Below are positions 40,552 to 56,872 of a DNA stretch of 64,000 nucleotides, in pieces. Position 1 is the first letter of the stretch; each line of letters starts with the position of its first letter. Made by a program: the position numbers and the translations under genes. This DNA comes from Agitococcus lubricus. Its GTDB lineage: Bacteria > Pseudomonadota > Gammaproteobacteria > Pseudomonadales > Moraxellaceae. The notes beneath the pieces were generated by a model, which saw nothing but the letters and a program-made list of their open reading frames with translations, was not told where the DNA came from and searched no databases. The stretch covers positions 124,001 to 188,000 of the forward strand of contig NZ_QAON01000004.1 of the NCBI RefSeq assembly GCF_003051055.1, in the 5' to 3' direction.

Positions 40552-40851
40552 TTACTCAGCTACGTCAGCTAACTGAACTTCTGTGCCTGCAGGTAATGTA
40601 ATGTAGGCTTTTTTGAAGTCAGAACGACGGCCTGGTGTGCGACCAAAACCTTTATTTTTGCCTTTAACCAACACAGTGTTAACTGCTTGAACTTGTACGC
40701 CCAATAGTTTTTCTACTGCTTTCTTGATCTCGAGCTTAGTAGCATCTGTACGCACCTTGAAAACCACTTGATTTTGGGTTTCAGCGATGATATTTGCTTT
40801 CTCGGAGATGTGTGGGCCAAGGATTACTTGGTATAAACGTTCGTTGTTCAT
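40552..40851 (-). CDS. rplW: 50S ribosomal protein uL23
   Basis: The 99-residue exit-tunnel protein is the docking site for trigger factor and [18 protein letters not shown] and the loop [21 protein letters not shown] are diagnostic. Its ATG overlaps the rplD stop by four bases (ATGA), a translational-coupling arrangement. Confidence 0.98.
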   Translation of the reverse strand: MNNERLYQVILGPHISEKANIIAETQNQVVFKVRTDATKLEIKKAVEKLLGVQVQAVNTVLVKGKNKGFGRTPGRRSDFKKAYITLPAGTEVQLADVAE

Positions 40852-41450
40852 CCCAATTCCACCTCTAATTTTTTAGCGGCTGGCACAGACATTAACACCT
40901 TGTCATAACCGATCAGGCTTACTGGATCGATTGCTGCGGTATCAATAACTGCCACATGTGGCAAGTTACGAGCAGCAAGGTATAAGTTCTCATCAATCGC
41001 TTCAGTCACAATCAGAGCATTCTCAGCACCCAAGCCCTTGAGCTTAGCTACCAACTCTTTAGTTTTTGGTGCTGCAACTGTCATGTCATCAACTAAAATT
41101 AAACGCTCTTGACGTACTAATTCAGCCAAAATACATTGCATCGCGCCACGGTACATTTTGCGGTTAACTTTCTGAGCCCAATCTTGAGGCTTAGCAGCAA
41201 AAATCTTGCCGCCGCCGCGCCATAATGGACTACGGATAGAACCTGCACGCGCGCGGCCAGTACCTTTTTGTTTAAAAGGCTTCTTACCACCACCACTTAC
41301 TTCAGCACGTGTTTTTTGAGCACGTGTGCCTTGGCGACCACCCGCTAAATATGCGGTGACAACCTGATGCACTAACGCCTCGTTAAATTCTTTGCCGAAG
41401 GCAACTTCGGACAGCTCAACAGCTGCGCCGGAAACAGTCTTCAGATTCAC
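40848..41450 (-). CDS. rplD: 50S ribosomal protein uL4
   Basis: uL4 has a loop at the tunnel constriction ([24 protein letters not shown]). In E. coli it is also the repressor of its own S10 operon, acting on transcription and translation through the rpsJ leader. The 200-residue length matches E. coli (201). A terminator-like hairpin in the rpsJ leader here fits that control. Confidence 0.98.
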   Translation of the reverse strand: MNLKTVSGAAVELSEVAFGKEFNEALVHQVVTAYLAGGRQGTRAQKTRAEVSGGGKKPFKQKGTGRARAGSIRSPLWRGGGKIFAAKPQDWAQKVNRKMYRGAMQCILAELVRQERLILVDDMTVAAPKTKELVAKLKGLGAENALIVTEAIDENLYLAARNLPHVAVIDTAAIDPVSLIGYDKVLMSVPAAKKLEVELG

Positions 41451-41462
41451 GCTTAGCTCCCC

Positions 41463-42101
41463 TTAGGCCTTAACCGATGGACGTACAATCACATCGTAGC
41501 CAGTTGCCCCCGGAACCGCACCTTTAATTAAAAGCACAGACCGTTCGACATCAACGGAAATCACTTCCAAGCCCTGTACTGTCACTTGCTCGTCACCTAA
41601 ATGACCGGCCATTTTTTTGCCTTTGAACACGCGACCAGGAGACTGGTTTTGACCCGTAGAACCATGCACACGGTGCGACACGGAGTTACCATGAGTTGCA
41701 TCTTGTGTACGGAAGTTCCAGCGCTTTACACCGCCTTGGAAACCTTTACCTTTGCTAGTACCAGTAACGTCAACCATCTGACCTACTGCAAAAGCATCTA
41801 AACCAATGCTAGCACCCACTGCATAATTTGCAGCTTCATCGCCGCTCACACGGAATTCCCAAACACCACGACCCGCTGCAACACCTGCTTTAGCAAAATG
41901 CCCAGCCATCGCCTTGGTTACGCGAGAAGCACGACGTTCGCCAGTGGTTACTTGTACTGCTTGATAGCCGTCGGTTTCTAAGGTTTTAATCTGAGTGATG
42001 CGGTTAGGATCGATTTCAATCACTGTAACAGGTATAGAGCTACCCGCTTCAGTGAAGATACGTGTCATGCCGCATTTACGACCGACTAAACCAATAGCCA
42101 T
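41463..42101 (-). CDS. rplC: 50S ribosomal protein uL3
   Basis: The 212-residue protein helps assemble the peptidyl-transferase centre. [16 protein letters not shown] and [20 protein letters not shown] are present. The latter contains the glutamine methylated by PrmB in enterobacteria. It is the second gene of the S10 operon. Confidence 0.98.
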   Translation of the reverse strand: MAIGLVGRKCGMTRIFTEAGSSIPVTVIEIDPNRITQIKTLETDGYQAVQVTTGERRASRVTKAMAGHFAKAGVAAGRGVWEFRVSGDEAANYAVGASIGLDAFAVGQMVDVTGTSKGKGFQGGVKRWNFRTQDATHGNSVSHRVHGSTGQNQSPGRVFKGKKMAGHLGDEQVTVQGLEVISVDVERSVLLIKGAVPGATGYDVIVRPSVKA

Positions 42102-42156
42102 TTCCTCTAACCTCTTTTTAACGCCACTTTATCAAGTAGCGCGATACGGAAAACGA

Positions 42157-42468
42157 TTAACCCAAACTAATCTGCACATCAACACCAGCAGCGAGATCAA
42201 GTTTCATCAATGCATCTACAGTTTTGTCTGTAGGTTGCACGATATCCACCAATCTTTTATGGGTGCGGATCTCGTACTGATCGCGGGCATCTTTATTGAC
42301 ATGCGGCGAAGTCAGCACGTTAAAGCGTTCGATGCGAGTGGGCATCGGAATCGGACCACAAACCTGTGCGCCAGTGCGCTTGGCGGTCTCAACGATCTCC
42401 TGAGCAGATTGATCAATCAAACGATGATCAAACGCTTTCAGGCGAATGCGGATTCTCTGGTTAGCCAT
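42157..42468 (-). CDS. rpsJ: 30S ribosomal protein uS10 (NusE)
   Basis: The 103-residue protein serves the ribosome and, as NusE, links NusG and NusB in transcription antitermination. [20 protein letters not shown] and [31 protein letters not shown] sequence identify it. It is the first gene of the S10 operon. TTGGAG lies eight bases before the ATG, directly after the leader hairpin. Confidence 0.98.
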   Translation of the reverse strand: MANQRIRIRLKAFDHRLIDQSAQEIVETAKRTGAQVCGPIPMPTRIERFNVLTSPHVNKDARDQYEIRTHKRLVDIVQPTDKTVDALMKLDLAAGVDVQISLG

Positions 42469-42485
42469 ACCAGCAACTCCAAGCC

Positions 42486-42534
42486 AAAAAATAAAAAAGC
42501 CTCTTCGCCTGTTTATATAGAACAGCGAAAAGCC
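42486..42534 (-). terminator. Candidate attenuator in the S10 leader
   Basis: The minus-strand RNA can fold GGCUUUUCGC-UGUU (42534-42521) against AACA-G-GCGAAGAGGC (42513-42499), with one mismatch, one G-U pair and one bulge. UUUUUUAUUUUUU (42498-42486) follows. This is an intrinsic-terminator shape placed inside the transcribed leader and 18 bases before the rpsJ ATG. In E. coli the S10 leader ends in a comparable hairpin where uL4 stimulates termination. Confidence 0.6.
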
Positions 42535-42630
42535 ATAAAAACTATGCTAAGAACGATGCCCTAGCTGTAAAAAGTGCTCTTATTTAACATTAGGAACACT
42601 TTATTAACCCAACTCTTTAGCGGGTGGCGA

Positions 42631-42659
42631 ATCATATCCCAGTATCTAGTGCTTTGCAA
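42631..42659 (-). promoter_or_regulatory. S10 operon promoter
   Basis: On the minus strand TTGCAA (42659-42654) and TATGAT (42636-42631) are 17 bases apart. This predicts a leader of about 155 bases before rpsJ, similar to the E. coli S10 leader. The rest of the 347-base gap between rpsJ and tufA holds the attenuator, this promoter and the tufA terminator. Confidence 0.75.
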
Positions 42660-42772
42660 TCCATTTTATCAATCTTTTTTATTCTGGTAATAACCTATTA
42701 TCATTGCCATCTTTCACTGAGCCATCAATTTAAGTGGTCATTAGTAAAATACGATTAGGGTGTATTAAAAAC

Positions 42773-42799
42773 AAAAAGGAGGCTTTCGCCTCCTTTTTT
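42773..42799 (-). terminator. Terminator after tufA
   Basis: AAAAAGGAGGC (42773-42783) pairs with GCCTCCTTTTTT (42788-42799) around TTTC. On the minus strand it is 17 bases past the tuf stop and ends the str transcript. Confidence 0.88.
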
Positions 42800-42815
42800 A
42801 TATCAAATAATAAAA

Positions 42816-44006
42816 TTACTTGATAATTTTAGCGACGACGCCAGCGCCGACGGTACGACCGCCTTCACGGATAGCGAAGCGTAAACCTTCGTCCATCGCA
42901 ATCGGGTGAATCAATTCAACCGTCATCTGAATGTTGTCACCTGGCATAACCATCTCTACACCTTCTGGTAACGTGATAGAGCCAGTCACATCCGTTGTAC
43001 GGAAGTAAAACTGCGGACGGTAGCCTTTGAAGAATGGCGTATGACGACCACCTTCATCTTTGCTCAACACATACACTTCTGCCAAGAATTGGGTGTGTGG
43101 CTTAATCGTACCAGGCTTCGCCAATACTTGACCACGTTGGATATCTTCACGCTTGATACCACGTAATAAAATACCGCAGTTCTCGCCAGCACGACCTTCG
43201 TCTAATAACTTACGGAACATTTCAACGCCAGTACAGGTCGATTTTGCGGTATCTTTGATACCCACAATCTCAACTTCTTCACCAACCTTGATGATACCGC
43301 GTTCTACACGACCAGTCACAACTGTACCACGACCAGAAATCGAGAATACGTCTTCGATTGGCAACAAGAATGGACGGTCAATCGCACGAACTGGCTCAGG
43401 GATGTAAGAGTCTAAGGTATCAACTAATTTTAATACCGAGTCCACACCAAATGGACCTGTTTCGCCATTTAATGCTTGTAAGGCAGAACCACGGATGATT
43501 GGCGTGTCGTCACCTGGGAAATCGTACTTGCTTAACAAGTCACGTACTTCCATCTCAACCAATTCTAATAATTCTTCGTCGTCAACCATATCGCACTTGT
43601 TCAAGAACACAACGATGAATGGTACGCCTACTTGACGAGACAATAAGATGTGTTCGCGTGTTTGTGGCATCGGGCCGTCAGCAGCCGAACACACTAAAAT
43701 CGCGCCGTCCATCTGAGCAGCACCCGTGATCATATTTTTAACATAGTCAGCGTGGCCTGGACAGTCTACGTGTGCGTAGTGACGGTTGGTAGAGTCATAC
43801 TCAACGTGCGCAGTGTTAATGGTAATACCACGTGCCTTCTCTTCTGGTGCAGAGTCAATTTGGTCGTAACCTTTGGCTTCACCACCGTGTACCTTTGCAC
43901 AAATCGTCGCAATCGCAGCCGTTAATGTCGTTTTACCGTGGTCAACGTGACCAATCGTGCCCACGTTTACGTGCGGCTTATTACGTTCAAACTTAGCCTT
44001 AGCCAT
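42816..44006 (-). CDS. tufA: Elongation factor Tu, copy in the str operon
   Basis: The 396-residue GTPase delivers aminoacyl-tRNA to the ribosome. GTPase motifs are [21 protein letters not shown] and NKCDMVDD. The switch I threonine lies in [11 protein letters not shown]. The protein is identical to the copy at 59918, and the DNA appears the same from a few bases after the stop to about five bases before the ATG. It follows fusA by 89 bases as the last gene of the str operon. Confidence 0.98.
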   Translation of the reverse strand: MAKAKFERNKPHVNVGTIGHVDHGKTTLTAAIATICAKVHGGEAKGYDQIDSAPEEKARGITINTAHVEYDSTNRHYAHVDCPGHADYVKNMITGAAQMDGAILVCSAADGPMPQTREHILLSRQVGVPFIVVFLNKCDMVDDEELLELVEMEVRDLLSKYDFPGDDTPIIRGSALQALNGETGPFGVDSVLKLVDTLDSYIPEPVRAIDRPFLLPIEDVFSISGRGTVVTGRVERGIIKVGEEVEIVGIKDTAKSTCTGVEMFRKLLDEGRAGENCGILLRGIKREDIQRGQVLAKPGTIKPHTQFLAEVYVLSKDEGGRHTPFFKGYRPQFYFRTTDVTGSITLPEGVEMVMPGDNIQMTVELIHPIAMDEGLRFAIREGGRTVGAGVVAKIIK

Positions 44007-44095
44007 TTTTTAATCCTCTTAAAAAACCCTCTCACCAACTTAGGCAAGAGGATTATCGTTATTAACAATCTAACAATACTTGCAAGGAACGACCA

Positions 44096-46225
44096 TTACT
44101 CGTCGTCTTTGCTGCCTTTACCTGCAAATTTAGCCACAATCGCGTCCGCAACGTTTTTAGGTGTCTCGGCGTATTTCACAAACTCCATGGAGTAAGTGGC
44201 ACGACCTTGAGACATCGAACGCATGGAGGTTGCATAACCAAACATTTCGGACAAGGGCACTTCAACACGAATTTGTTTAGTGCCACCAGGCAAATCTTCC
44301 ATACCTTGAATCACGCCGCGACGACGGTTTAAGTCGCCCATGATGTCGCCCATGTAGTCTTCGGGTGTTTCTACTTCGACCTTCATGATGGGTTCAAGTA
44401 ATACGGGGTCGGCTTTCATAAAGCCTTGACGGAATGCCATCGAGCCTGCCATTTTGAAGGACAATTCGTCGGAGTCAACGTCGTGGTATGAGCCATCAAA
44501 CAAGGTTGCCTTAACGCCAACCACTGGATAACCGGCAAGAACGCCATTTTTCATACGTTCTTGAATACCCTTGTCAACCGCACCGAAGAATTCTTTTGGT
44601 ACAGTACCACCAACGACTTCTACCGCGTACTCATAGTTAGCCACTTCGGTATCTAATGGCTCTAAACGCAAGAAGACGTGACCGAACTTACCACGACCAC
44701 CTGTTTGACGAACAAACTTACCTTCTTGTTCAACGCTCTTACGAATCGTTTCACGGTAAGCAACTTGTGGCTTACCGATGTTGGCTTCGACACCAAACTC
44801 ACGCTTCATACGGTCAACAAGAATTTCTAAGTGTAATTCACCCATACCCGCAATAATGGTTTGACTGGATTCTTCATCTGTCCAAACGCGGAAGGAAGGG
44901 TCTTCTTTGGCCAAACGTCCTAACGCGATACCCATTTTTTCTTGGTCGCCTTTGGTTTTTGGCTCAACGGCTAAAGAAATAACCGGCTCTGGGAACACCA
45001 TACGCTCAAGCGTGATGATATGATTTTCATCACACAAGGTATCACCTGTGGTGACGTCTTTTAAGCCAGCAACCGCAGCAATATCACCTGCGCGGATTTC
45101 TTCAACGTCTTCACGTTCGTTCGCATGCATTAACACGATACGACCGATACGTTCTTTCTTCATTTTTACAGGATTCCACACCGCAGAACCTGTTTTTAAC
45201 ACACCAGAGTAAACACGAATAAAGGTTAAAGAACCAACAAACTTATCGTTCATGATTTTGAACGCTAAGGCAGCAAATGGCTCATCGTCAGAGGCAATAC
45301 GCTCACCTTCGGTTTCGTCTTTGTCGTCTAAAATACCTTTGATAGCCTCAACATCGCCTGGCGCAGGCAAGTATTGAATCACGGCATCCAACATCGCTTG
45401 TACGCCCTTGTTTTTGAAGGCAGAACCACAAAGCATGGGTTGGATTTCACAAGCAATAGTACGCATGCGTAAAGCCTGAACGATTTGTTCTTCGCTTAAG
45501 TCACCGTTTTCTAAGTACTCGTTCATCAATTCTTCAGAGGCTTCGGCAGCTGCTTCGACCATCTTTTCACGCCATTCATTCGCAGAAGCGACTAAATGCG
45601 CAGGAATATCACCATATTCAAACTTCATGCCTTGGGATGCTTCATCCCAAATAATGGCTTTCATTTTGACTAAGTCAATAATCCCTTCAAAGTGTTCTTC
45701 TTCGCCGACAGGAATCGCGATTGGCACTGGATTAGCACCCAAACGTGTCTTCATCTGTTCAACAGCGCGGAAGAAGTTTGCACCTGTACGGTCCATCTTG
45801 TTAACAAAGGCAATACGCGGCACTTTGTACTTGTTAGCTTGACGCCATACGGTTTCAGATTGAGGTTGAACACCACCAACCGCACAATACACCATACATG
45901 CACCATCAAGTACACGCATAGAACGTTCTACTTCGATGGTGAAGTCAACGTGACCAGGCGTATCAATGATGTTAATACGGTGTTTAGCAAAATTATTTGC
46001 CATACCAGACCAAAAACAAGTCGTTGCCGCAGAGGTAATGGTAATACCACGCTCTTGTTCTTGCTCCATCCAGTCCATGGTGGCCGCGCCTTCATGAACT
46101 TCACCAATTTTGTGATTAACACCTGTGTAATACAACACGCGCTCCGTCGTGGTTGTCTTACCAGCGTCAATGTGCGCACTAATACCAATATTACGGTAAT
46201 GTGCGAGCGGGGTATTTCTCGCCAT
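44096..46225 (-). CDS. fusA: Elongation factor G
   Basis: The 709-residue translocase contains the GTPase motifs [31 protein letters not shown] and [10 protein letters not shown]. Domain IV carries [11 protein letters not shown], and the C-terminal domain V ends in [23 protein letters not shown] sequence. Full length (E. coli 704). It stands between rpsG and tuf. Confidence 0.98.
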   Translation of the reverse strand: MARNTPLAHYRNIGISAHIDAGKTTTTERVLYYTGVNHKIGEVHEGAATMDWMEQEQERGITITSAATTCFWSGMANNFAKHRINIIDTPGHVDFTIEVERSMRVLDGACMVYCAVGGVQPQSETVWRQANKYKVPRIAFVNKMDRTGANFFRAVEQMKTRLGANPVPIAIPVGEEEHFEGIIDLVKMKAIIWDEASQGMKFEYGDIPAHLVASANEWREKMVEAAAEASEELMNEYLENGDLSEEQIVQALRMRTIACEIQPMLCGSAFKNKGVQAMLDAVIQYLPAPGDVEAIKGILDDKDETEGERIASDDEPFAALAFKIMNDKFVGSLTFIRVYSGVLKTGSAVWNPVKMKKERIGRIVLMHANEREDVEEIRAGDIAAVAGLKDVTTGDTLCDENHIITLERMVFPEPVISLAVEPKTKGDQEKMGIALGRLAKEDPSFRVWTDEESSQTIIAGMGELHLEILVDRMKREFGVEANIGKPQVAYRETIRKSVEQEGKFVRQTGGRGKFGHVFLRLEPLDTEVANYEYAVEVVGGTVPKEFFGAVDKGIQERMKNGVLAGYPVVGVKATLFDGSYHDVDSDELSFKMAGSMAFRQGFMKADPVLLEPIMKVEVETPEDYMGDIMGDLNRRRGVIQGMEDLPGGTKQIRVEVPLSEMFGYATSMRSMSQGRATYSMEFVKYAETPKNVADAIVAKFAGKGSKDDE

Positions 46226-46276
46226 GATAATGTACTCGTTTGAAGGTCTTTCTTACAACAGAAAGACCTTACAGAA

Positions 46277-46747
46277 TTAGAAACGATAGTGAGAGAAGGC
46301 TTTGTTAGCTTCAGCCATACGATGGACATCTTCACGCTTCTTGATTGCAGCGCCTTTGCCTTCGTAAGCATCTAATAACTCACCCGCTAAACGTAGAGCC
46401 ATTGTTTTTTCGCTACGTTTTGCAGCAGCATCTACTAACCAACGCATGGCTAAGGCAGTACGACGGGAGGGACGTACTTCCATAGGCACTTGATAAGTAG
46501 CACCACCCACACGACGTGCTTTTACCTCGACCATTGGGCGCACTTTTTCTAAGGTGTCTTCAAAAAAGCGAACAGGGTCTGCTTTACCTTTTTGAATAAC
46601 ACGGTCTAATGCACCATAAACAATACCTTCTGCTACTGATTTTTTACCACTGTCCATGACGTGGTTAATGAACTTAGCAACAGTTTGGCTTTTAAATTTT
46701 GGATCGGGCAGAATCTCTCTGGCTGCTACGACGCGTCTTCTTGGCAT
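46277..46747 (-). CDS. rpsG: 30S ribosomal protein uS7
   Basis: The 156-residue protein nucleates assembly of the 30S head. [18 protein letters not shown] and [24 protein letters not shown] are diagnostic. In E. coli uS7 represses the str operon by binding the rpsL-rpsG spacer. A 98-base spacer with hairpins precedes it here. Confidence 0.98.
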   Translation of the reverse strand: MPRRRVVAAREILPDPKFKSQTVAKFINHVMDSGKKSVAEGIVYGALDRVIQKGKADPVRFFEDTLEKVRPMVEVKARRVGGATYQVPMEVRPSRRTALAMRWLVDAAAKRSEKTMALRLAGELLDAYEGKGAAIKKREDVHRMAEANKAFSHYRF

Positions 46748-46818
46748 ATCTTTATGAACCTTTAATGAACTTCAGGAATTATCTGGGACTTTTTTGCCCA
46801 GCCTTACTACATCCGTCT

Positions 46819-46847
46819 AATTTTTACGCAACTAAGGCGTAAAAATT
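46819..46847 (-). promoter_or_regulatory. Hairpin in the rpsL-rpsG spacer, possible uS7 control site
   Basis: AATTTTTACGC (46819-46829) and GCGTAAAAATT (46837-46847) form a perfect 11-base stem that starts inside the rpsL stop codon. A second stem, CTGGG...CCCAG, lies nearer rpsG. The spacer is where E. coli uS7 binds; equivalence is inferred from position. Confidence 0.4.
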
Positions 46848-47220
46848 ATTTCTTAGGACGTTTTGCACCGTATTTAGAACGGCTTTGTTGACGATTTTTT
46901 ACGCCAGCACAGTCTAAGGAACCACGAACAGTGTGATAACGCACACCGGGTAAGTCTTTAACACGACCACCACGAATTAAGACAACACTGTGCTCTTGCA
47001 AGTTGTGGCCTTCACCACCGATATACGAAGACACTTCGAAACCAGAGGTTAAACGCACACGGCAAACTTTACGTAACGCAGAGTTTGGTTTTTTTGGTGT
47101 CGTTGTATAAACGCGGGTACATACACCACGACGTTGTGGGCAAGCATTTAATGCAGGCACTTTTGATTTTTCGACAAGGGTAGTACGACCTTTGCGAATT
47201 AATTGATTAGTTGTTGCCAT
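46846..47220 (-). CDS. rpsL: 30S ribosomal protein uS12
   Basis: The 124-residue protein acts in decoding. The start [15 protein letters not shown] at 47220 is standard; the upstream extension is not used. The lysines in [15 protein letters not shown] and [13 protein letters not shown], where streptomycin-resistance changes occur in E. coli, are both unmutated. It is the first gene of the str operon. Confidence 0.97.
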   Translation of the reverse strand: MATTNQLIRKGRTTLVEKSKVPALNACPQRRGVCTRVYTTTPKKPNSALRKVCRVRLTSGFEVSSYIGGEGHNLQEHSVVLIRGGRVKDLPGVRYHTVRGSLDCAGVKNRQQSRSKYGAKRPKK

Positions 47221-47393
47221 ATCGGCACTCTCTCCCGTTAAAATCAAACTTAGGTTGATACTTTGCTGACACTTTTAATGACCATTTTGAATCATTTTCA
47301 AGTCGCTTTTTGCGCAAAACACAGCCTAAAAAGAAAACCTCACAGTGCCTATTTAGACATTTGCAGAATAAATAGACTTTTTGAGGGTTGCGT

Positions 47394-47422
47394 ATTTTAG
47401 GGACAGTGTGTCTAGTCGTCAA
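47394..47422 (-). promoter_or_regulatory. str operon promoter
   Basis: On the minus strand TTGACG (47422-47417) and TAAAAT (47399-47394) are 17 bases apart, followed by ACGCAACCC. The leader to rpsL is about 165 bases and contains a small stem (CTATTTA...TAAATAG). Confidence 0.75.
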
Positions 47423-47470
47423 GCGAGACGGCGGCACTGGTAACGAATCGGTACAAAGTTATGCACAAAC

Positions 47471-47502
47471 AAAAAGCCCCATGCATCACATGGGGCTTTT
47501 TT
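47471..47502 (-). terminator. Terminator after rpoC
   Basis: AAAAAGCCCCATG pairs with CATGGGGCTTTTTT around CATCA, a strong stem with T-runs on both strands. It ends the rpoBC transcript 54 bases after the rpoC stop, before the str promoter. Confidence 0.9.
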
Positions 47503-47556
47503 GCAAAACAGCGTTGTCTATTAGGTACGCCAAGTACTGGCGTACCTCCGCTTGAA

Positions 47557-50500
47557 TTATTGATTAAAATTCAGTAATTCAGACAAGGCTTGAGCAGCGG
47601 CTTCTTTGGCCAAATCATCCGCACTGCTTTCTTCGACTACATCAACCAGTTTACTGAGTTGTGGTTCGGCTTCAGCAAGGCGTTGACGACGACGTTCTGC
47701 ATGATAAGCAAAGCCTGTACCCGCAGGAATCAAACGACCCACAACTACGTTTTCTTTGAGACCACGTAAATCGTCTTCTTTACCTGTCACGGCGGCTTCG
47801 GTCAAGACACGGGTTGTCTCCTGGAAAGAAGCCGCAGAGATAAAGGAGTCCGTTGCCAAGGAGGCCTTGGTAATACCCATCAAGATACGCTCAAACTTCG
47901 CTGGGATATCCCCATTGTTTTCGAGAATATCGTTTTCTTCAACCACACGCGCGTATTCTGCTTGTTCACCTTTGATAAAGGAGGAATCCCCACCATCGAC
48001 GATATCGACTTTACGCAACATTTGGCGAATAATCACTTCGATGTGCTTATCGTTGATTTTTACACCTTGTAAGCGATAAACGTCTTGTACTTCGTTGACA
48101 ATATACGAAGCCAACGCGGTTTCGCCTTTTAAGCGTAAGATGTCATGTGGATTTTGTGGGCCATCAGAAATGACTTCACCACGTGCCACACGCTCGCCTT
48201 CGAAGACGTTAATTTGACGCCATTTTGGAATCAACTCTTCGTAGGTCTCACCACCATCGTCAGGCGTAATAATCAAACGATGTTTGCCTTTAGTTTCTTT
48301 ACCGAAGGTGACGACACCACTCTTTTCGGCCAAGATAGCATGTTCTTTGGGCTTACGCGCTTCAAACAAGTCCGCAACACGCGGCAAACCACCCGTGATG
48401 TCACGGGTTTTGGACGACTCTTGTGGAATACGACCAATAACATCACCCACCCCTAACTCAGCACCATCTTGTAAACTGGTAATCGCTAAAGCTGGCAAGA
48501 AGTATTGAACAGGTTGGTCAGAGCCTTCTAACCGAATGTAGTTACCGTTTTTGTCAACTAAGGCAATCGCTGGACGTAAGTCTTTACCTGCGGCTGGACG
48601 GTCTTTAGGGTCAATAATTTCCATATTGGTGAGACCTGTCTGTTCGTCAGTTTGATGACGTACAGTAATGCCTTCATCCATATGCACAAACTTCACCCGA
48701 CCTGCCACTTCTGTGATAATCGGATGGGTATGTGGATCCCAGTTAGCCACAATTTGGCCACCTTTCACTTCTTGACCGTCTTTAACGGTAATCACCGCAC
48801 CGTACGGTAATTTGTAACGCTCACGTTCACGACCACGGTTATCGGCAACACCAATTTCACCCGAACGCGATACCGCGACTAAGTTACCATTGGCGTGTTG
48901 TACCATTTTGATGTTGTGCAAGCGGATTGTACCGTCGTTACGCACCGTCACATTACTGATGGCAGACGCTCGGCTCGCCGCACCCCCGATGTGGAAGGTA
49001 CGCATCGTTAACTGTGTACCTGGCTCACCGATGGATTGAGCAGCCATAACCCCAATGGACTCACCAATATTGACTTGATGACCACGCGCCAAGTCACGAC
49101 CATAACACTTAGAGCAGACACCAAAACGGGTATTACAGGTAATGACCGAGCGAACGACAACTTCGTCAACGCCTGCCAATTCTAATTTTTCAACCCATTT
49201 TTCATCGAGCAAAGTGCCAATCGGTACGAGTACGTCATCGGTATTCGGACGTAAGACATCGGCAGCAACCACCCGACCTAAAACGCGTTCACGTAAGGGT
49301 TCAACAATATCACCACCTTGAATTAAGGGGTTCATGGTCAAACCACCACTGGTACCACAATCTGGCTCAGTGATGACTAAATCTTGCGCCACATCCACCA
49401 AACGACGTGTCAAATAACCCGAGTTCGCGGTTTTTAACGCGGTATCGGCCAAACCTTTACGCGCACCGTGGGTTGAAATGAAGTATTGGAGAACGGTCAA
49501 ACCTTCACGGAAGTTCGCTTTAATCGGGGTTTCAATAATCGAGCCATCTGGCTTGGCCATCAAACCACGCATACCTGCCAACTGACGAATCTGAGCCGCG
49601 CTACCCCGCGCACCCGAGTCGGCCATAATAAAGATGGAGTTGAAGGATTTTTGCGATTCTTCAGCGCCTTGTTTATTAGTAACTTTTTCGGTAGACAAGT
49701 TGTCCATCATCGCTTTGGCCACACGTTCGTTAGTCCGTGACCAGATATCGACAACTTTGTTATAACGCTCACCTGCAGTGACTAAGCCTGAACCGAATTG
49801 ATTTTCGATTTCACGCACTTCTTCTTCGGCTTCACCAATGATGACTTCTTTTTCGGCAGGAATGACCATATCTTCCATACCGACAGATACACCCGAATAG
49901 GTGGCCTGACGGAAGCCTAAGTACATCAATTGGTCAGCAAAAATGACTGTATCTTTTAAGCCTAACACACGATAGCATGTGTTAATTAGCTTAGAGATAT
50001 TTTTCTTGGTCATCGGTTGGTTAATGATACTGTAAGGTAAGCCTTCAGGTACTACATTCCACAACATACAACGACCAGGTGTGGTATCGGCTAAGAACTT
50101 ACGCTCTTGACGAGTCCCCTCATCATCAATCGTCACTTCACGGACACGAACTTTAATCCGCGCATGAATATCAACCGCTTTATTGGCTAATGCACGGGTC
50201 ACTTCAGCAAAGTCCGCAAAGACCATGCCTTCACCTTTGGCATTAATTTTATCACGGGAGATATAGTACAAGCCCAATACCACGTCTTGGGACGGTACAA
50301 TAATTGGTTCACCGTTCGCTGGCGATAAGATGTTATTCGTAGACATCATTAACGCGCGGGCTTCTAACTGTGCTTCTAAGGTCAACGGGACGTGCACCGC
50401 CATTTGGTCACCGTCGAAGTCGGCGTTAAACGCGGTACAGACTAATGGGTGTAACTGAATCGCTTTACCTTCAATCAACACAGGTTCAAACGCTTGTAAA

Positions 50501-51798
50501 CCCAAACGGTGCAAGGTGGGCGCACGGTTTAACATGACGGGATGTTCACGGATCACGTCTGCGAGGATATCCCACACTTCTGCGGTTTCACGCTCGACCA
50601 TTTTTTTGGCGGCTTTAATCGTCGTTGCCAACCCTTTGCTTTCTAATTTAGCAAAAATAAACGGCTTAAATAGTTCTAACGCCATTTTTTTCGGTAAACC
50701 GCACTGATGCAAACGTAAAGTTGGACCGACCACGATGACGGAACGACCAGAGTAATCTACGCGCTTACCTAACAAGTTTTGACGGAAACGACCTTGTTTA
50801 CCCTTAATCATATCGGCTAAGGATTTTAATGGACGCTTGTTGCTGCCTGTAATGGCACGACCACGACGACCGTTATCCAATAACGCATCCACTGCTTCTT
50901 GCAGCATACGCTTTTCGTTACGGACGATAATATCTGGCGCACTTAACTCTAATAAACGCTTCAAACGGTTATTACGGTTAATGACACGACGATACAAATC
51001 GTTGAGGTCAGACGTTGCAAAACGACCACCGTCCAATGGGACTAAAGGACGTAAATCAGGTGGCAATACAGGCAATACGGTCATGACCATCCACTCTGGT
51101 TTGTTACCAGAGGCAATGAACGACTCCACCAACTTCAAACGCTTAGAGAGCTTTTTGAGCTTAGTTTCGGAAGAGGTTTGTGGAATTTCTTCACGCAAAC
51201 GCTCAACTTCAGCTTGTAAATCAATGTCTTTTAATAAGGCTTGAATCGCTTCTGCACCCATTTTGGCATCGAACTCATCGCCGTATTCTTCTAAGGCAGT
51301 GTAGTAATCTTCATCAGACAATAATTGACCTTTTTCTAAAGGTGTCATGCCTGGTTCAATGACCACAAAACTTTCAAAGTACAATACACGTTCGATATCA
51401 CGCAGGGTCATATCCAATAACAAGCCAATACGGCTTGGTAAGGATTTTAAGAACCAAATATGTGCCGTAGGTGAAGCTAATTCAATGTGACCCATACGCT
51501 CACGACGTACTTTGGTCAAGGTGACTTCTACACCACACTTCTCACAAATAATGCCACGGAACTTCATGCGTTTATATTTACCGCATAAACATTCGTAATC
51601 TTTGATTGGACCAAAGATTTTGGCACAGAATAAGCCTTCGCGCTCAGGTTTGAAGGTACGGTAGTTGATGGTTTCTGGTTTTTTGACTTCACCATACGAC
51701 CAAGAGCGAATCATTTCAGGCGAAGCCAGACCAATACGAATACGGTCGAATTCGACTTCTTTTCCTTGGTTTTGCAATAAATTTAGCAAGTCTTTCAA
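47557..51798 (-). CDS. rpoC: RNA polymerase beta' subunit
   Basis: The 1,413-residue catalytic subunit shows the N-terminal zinc site [20 protein letters not shown], the clamp region [14 protein letters not shown], and the invariant magnesium-binding [12 protein letters not shown]. The second zinc site is the cysteine set around [16 protein letters not shown], followed by [16 protein letters not shown]. Length matches E. coli (1,407). It is the last gene of the rpoBC unit. Confidence 0.99.
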   Translation of the reverse strand: MKDLLNLLQNQGKEVEFDRIRIGLASPEMIRSWSYGEVKKPETINYRTFKPEREGLFCAKIFGPIKDYECLCGKYKRMKFRGIICEKCGVEVTLTKVRRERMGHIELASPTAHIWFLKSLPSRIGLLLDMTLRDIERVLYFESFVVIEPGMTPLEKGQLLSDEDYYTALEEYGDEFDAKMGAEAIQALLKDIDLQAEVERLREEIPQTSSETKLKKLSKRLKLVESFIASGNKPEWMVMTVLPVLPPDLRPLVPLDGGRFATSDLNDLYRRVINRNNRLKRLLELSAPDIIVRNEKRMLQEAVDALLDNGRRGRAITGSNKRPLKSLADMIKGKQGRFRQNLLGKRVDYSGRSVIVVGPTLRLHQCGLPKKMALELFKPFIFAKLESKGLATTIKAAKKMVERETAEVWDILADVIREHPVMLNRAPTLHRLGLQAFEPVLIEGKAIQLHPLVCTAFNADFDGDQMAVHVPLTLEAQLEARALMMSTNNILSPANGEPIIVPSQDVVLGLYYISRDKINAKGEGMVFADFAEVTRALANKAVDIHARIKVRVREVTIDDEGTRQERKFLADTTPGRCMLWNVVPEGLPYSIINQPMTKKNISKLINTCYRVLGLKDTVIFADQLMYLGFRQATYSGVSVGMEDMVIPAEKEVIIGEAEEEVREIENQFGSGLVTAGERYNKVVDIWSRTNERVAKAMMDNLSTEKVTNKQGAEESQKSFNSIFIMADSGARGSAAQIRQLAGMRGLMAKPDGSIIETPIKANFREGLTVLQYFISTHGARKGLADTALKTANSGYLTRRLVDVAQDLVITEPDCGTSGGLTMNPLIQGGDIVEPLRERVLGRVVAADVLRPNTDDVLVPIGTLLDEKWVEKLELAGVDEVVVRSVITCNTRFGVCSKCYGRDLARGHQVNIGESIGVMAAQSIGEPGTQLTMRTFHIGGAASRASAISNVTVRNDGTIRLHNIKMVQHANGNLVAVSRSGEIGVADNRGRERERYKLPYGAVITVKDGQEVKGGQIVANWDPHTHPIITEVAGRVKFVHMDEGITVRHQTDEQTGLTNMEIIDPKDRPAAGKDLRPAIALVDKNGNYIRLEGSDQPVQYFLPALAITSLQDGAELGVGDVIGRIPQESSKTRDITGGLPRVADLFEARKPKEHAILAEKSGVVTFGKETKGKHRLIITPDDGGETYEELIPKWRQINVFEGERVARGEVISDGPQNPHDILRLKGETALASYIVNEVQDVYRLQGVKINDKHIEVIIRQMLRKVDIVDGGDSSFIKGEQAEYARVVEENDILENNGDIPAKFERILMGITKASLATDSFISAASFQETTRVLTEAAVTGKEDDLRGLKENVVVGRLIPAGTGFAYHAERRRQRLAEAEPQLSKLVDVVEESSADDLAKEAAAQALSELLNFNQ

Positions 51799-51826
51799 GG
51801 TCTTATCTCCAGCAAGCGTTCAATGT

Positions 51827-51847
51827 GGGAGGAGGCTTACTCCTCCC
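51827..51847 (-). other. Hairpin in the rpoB-rpoC spacer
   Basis: GGGAGGAG and CTCCTCCC form a perfect 8-base stem with a 5-base loop. A second stem ACAGGG...CCCTGT lies at about 51866-51883, next to the rpoB stop. No T-run follows. They probably serve as mRNA processing or spacing structures. Confidence 0.45.
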
Positions 51848-51884
51848 CTCGTGCTTCTCGATATGGACAGGGATATCGCCCTGT

Positions 51885-55979
<4,095 letters not shown>

Positions 55980-56355
55980 CTGGAGTCCTCAGCTAGACTA
56001 AACTCGAAAATAACCAGTAGAAAAACTGGCGAGACTATTAACACAGAGTTAACAAAGTGCTGCTATATCATAGTGCAACTTTGTTATGAATCTCTTGCGT
56101 CTAGGCAATAACATCACAGAAGTGGTGTTTGCCTTTGTTATGTAGTGCGATGCTTGACATCACGCTCATTCAAACCATTTGCAAGAAATAACTAAGCCGT
56201 GTCTATTAACGAGTGGGAGAACAGGCCTTAATTGTTTCTTGTCAAAGCGTTTAATTTTTCTCAGTCTAAAACTGAAAAAGGCCGGCAGCTTAAACAGCCA
56301 CCAGCCATTGTCGCGCTTATCTGTTGAAAACAGTAAACACCCCGTAATTGGGATA
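55980..56355 (-). other. Structured rplL-rpoB spacer
   Basis: This 376-base gap holds no convincing gene. It contains three stems: TAACAAAGT/ACTTTGTTA (56050-56086), GGCAA-ta-ACATCAC/GTGGTGT-TTGCC around AGAA (56104-56133), and TTTT-c-TCAGT/ACTGAAAAA (56256-56279). In E. coli this spacer carries a partial terminator and an RNase III site that set the rplL:rpoB ratio. The same role is likely here but not shown. Confidence 0.45.
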
Positions 56356-56727
56356 TTATTTGATTTCGACAGTTGCGCCAGCTTCTTCCAACTTCTTCTT
56401 GAGAGCCGCTGCGTCGTCTTTGCTGATACCTTCTTTGATAGTAGAAGGAGCGCCTTCAACCATGTCTTTAGCTTCTTTTAAGCCTAAGCCAGTGATTTCA
56501 CGAACGGCTTTAATGACGTTAACTTTGTTAGCGCCGAAGCTGGTCATTACCACGTTGAATTCAGTTTGCTCTTCAACTGGAGCAGCAGCAGCAGCTGGGC
56601 CAGCAGCAACAGCAACAGCAGCAGCAGAAACGCCAAACTTCTCTTCAAAAGCAGCGATTAAGTCAACTAATTCCATTACTGTTAATTCAGCAACGGCATT
56701 TAAAATTTCTTCTTTGGACAAGGCCAT
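56356..56727 (-). CDS. rplL: 50S ribosomal protein bL12
   Basis: The 123-residue stalk protein has an N-terminal dimerisation helix ([20 protein letters not shown]), an alanine-rich hinge at about residues 36-52, and the C-terminal domain that recruits GTPase factors ([15 protein letters not shown]). ATG at 56727 has GGAG nine bases upstream. A longer reading to 56745 is not supported. Confidence 0.97.
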   Translation of the reverse strand: MALSKEEILNAVAELTVMELVDLIAAFEEKFGVSAAAVAVAAGPAAAAAPVEEQTEFNVVMTSFGANKVNVIKAVREITGLGLKEAKDMVEGAPSTIKEGISKDDAAALKKKLEEAGATVEIK

Positions 56728-56872
56728 GTTAATACACTCCAACAATGTGTGGGCATGGTCAGGACTGATATGTTACTTCACGCTTATGCAGCTCAATGAA
56801 CATCACATAGGAGATCATGCGCATGACGCAAAATCACATCTATCCTACACGGTTAAATTCATTACGCCGCGA

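Noticed and set aside
46226..46371. Longer minus-strand frame 45928-46371 overlapping fusA and rpsG
   Set aside because: It is out of frame with both, and its sequence is a shadow of the well-conserved fusA N-terminus.
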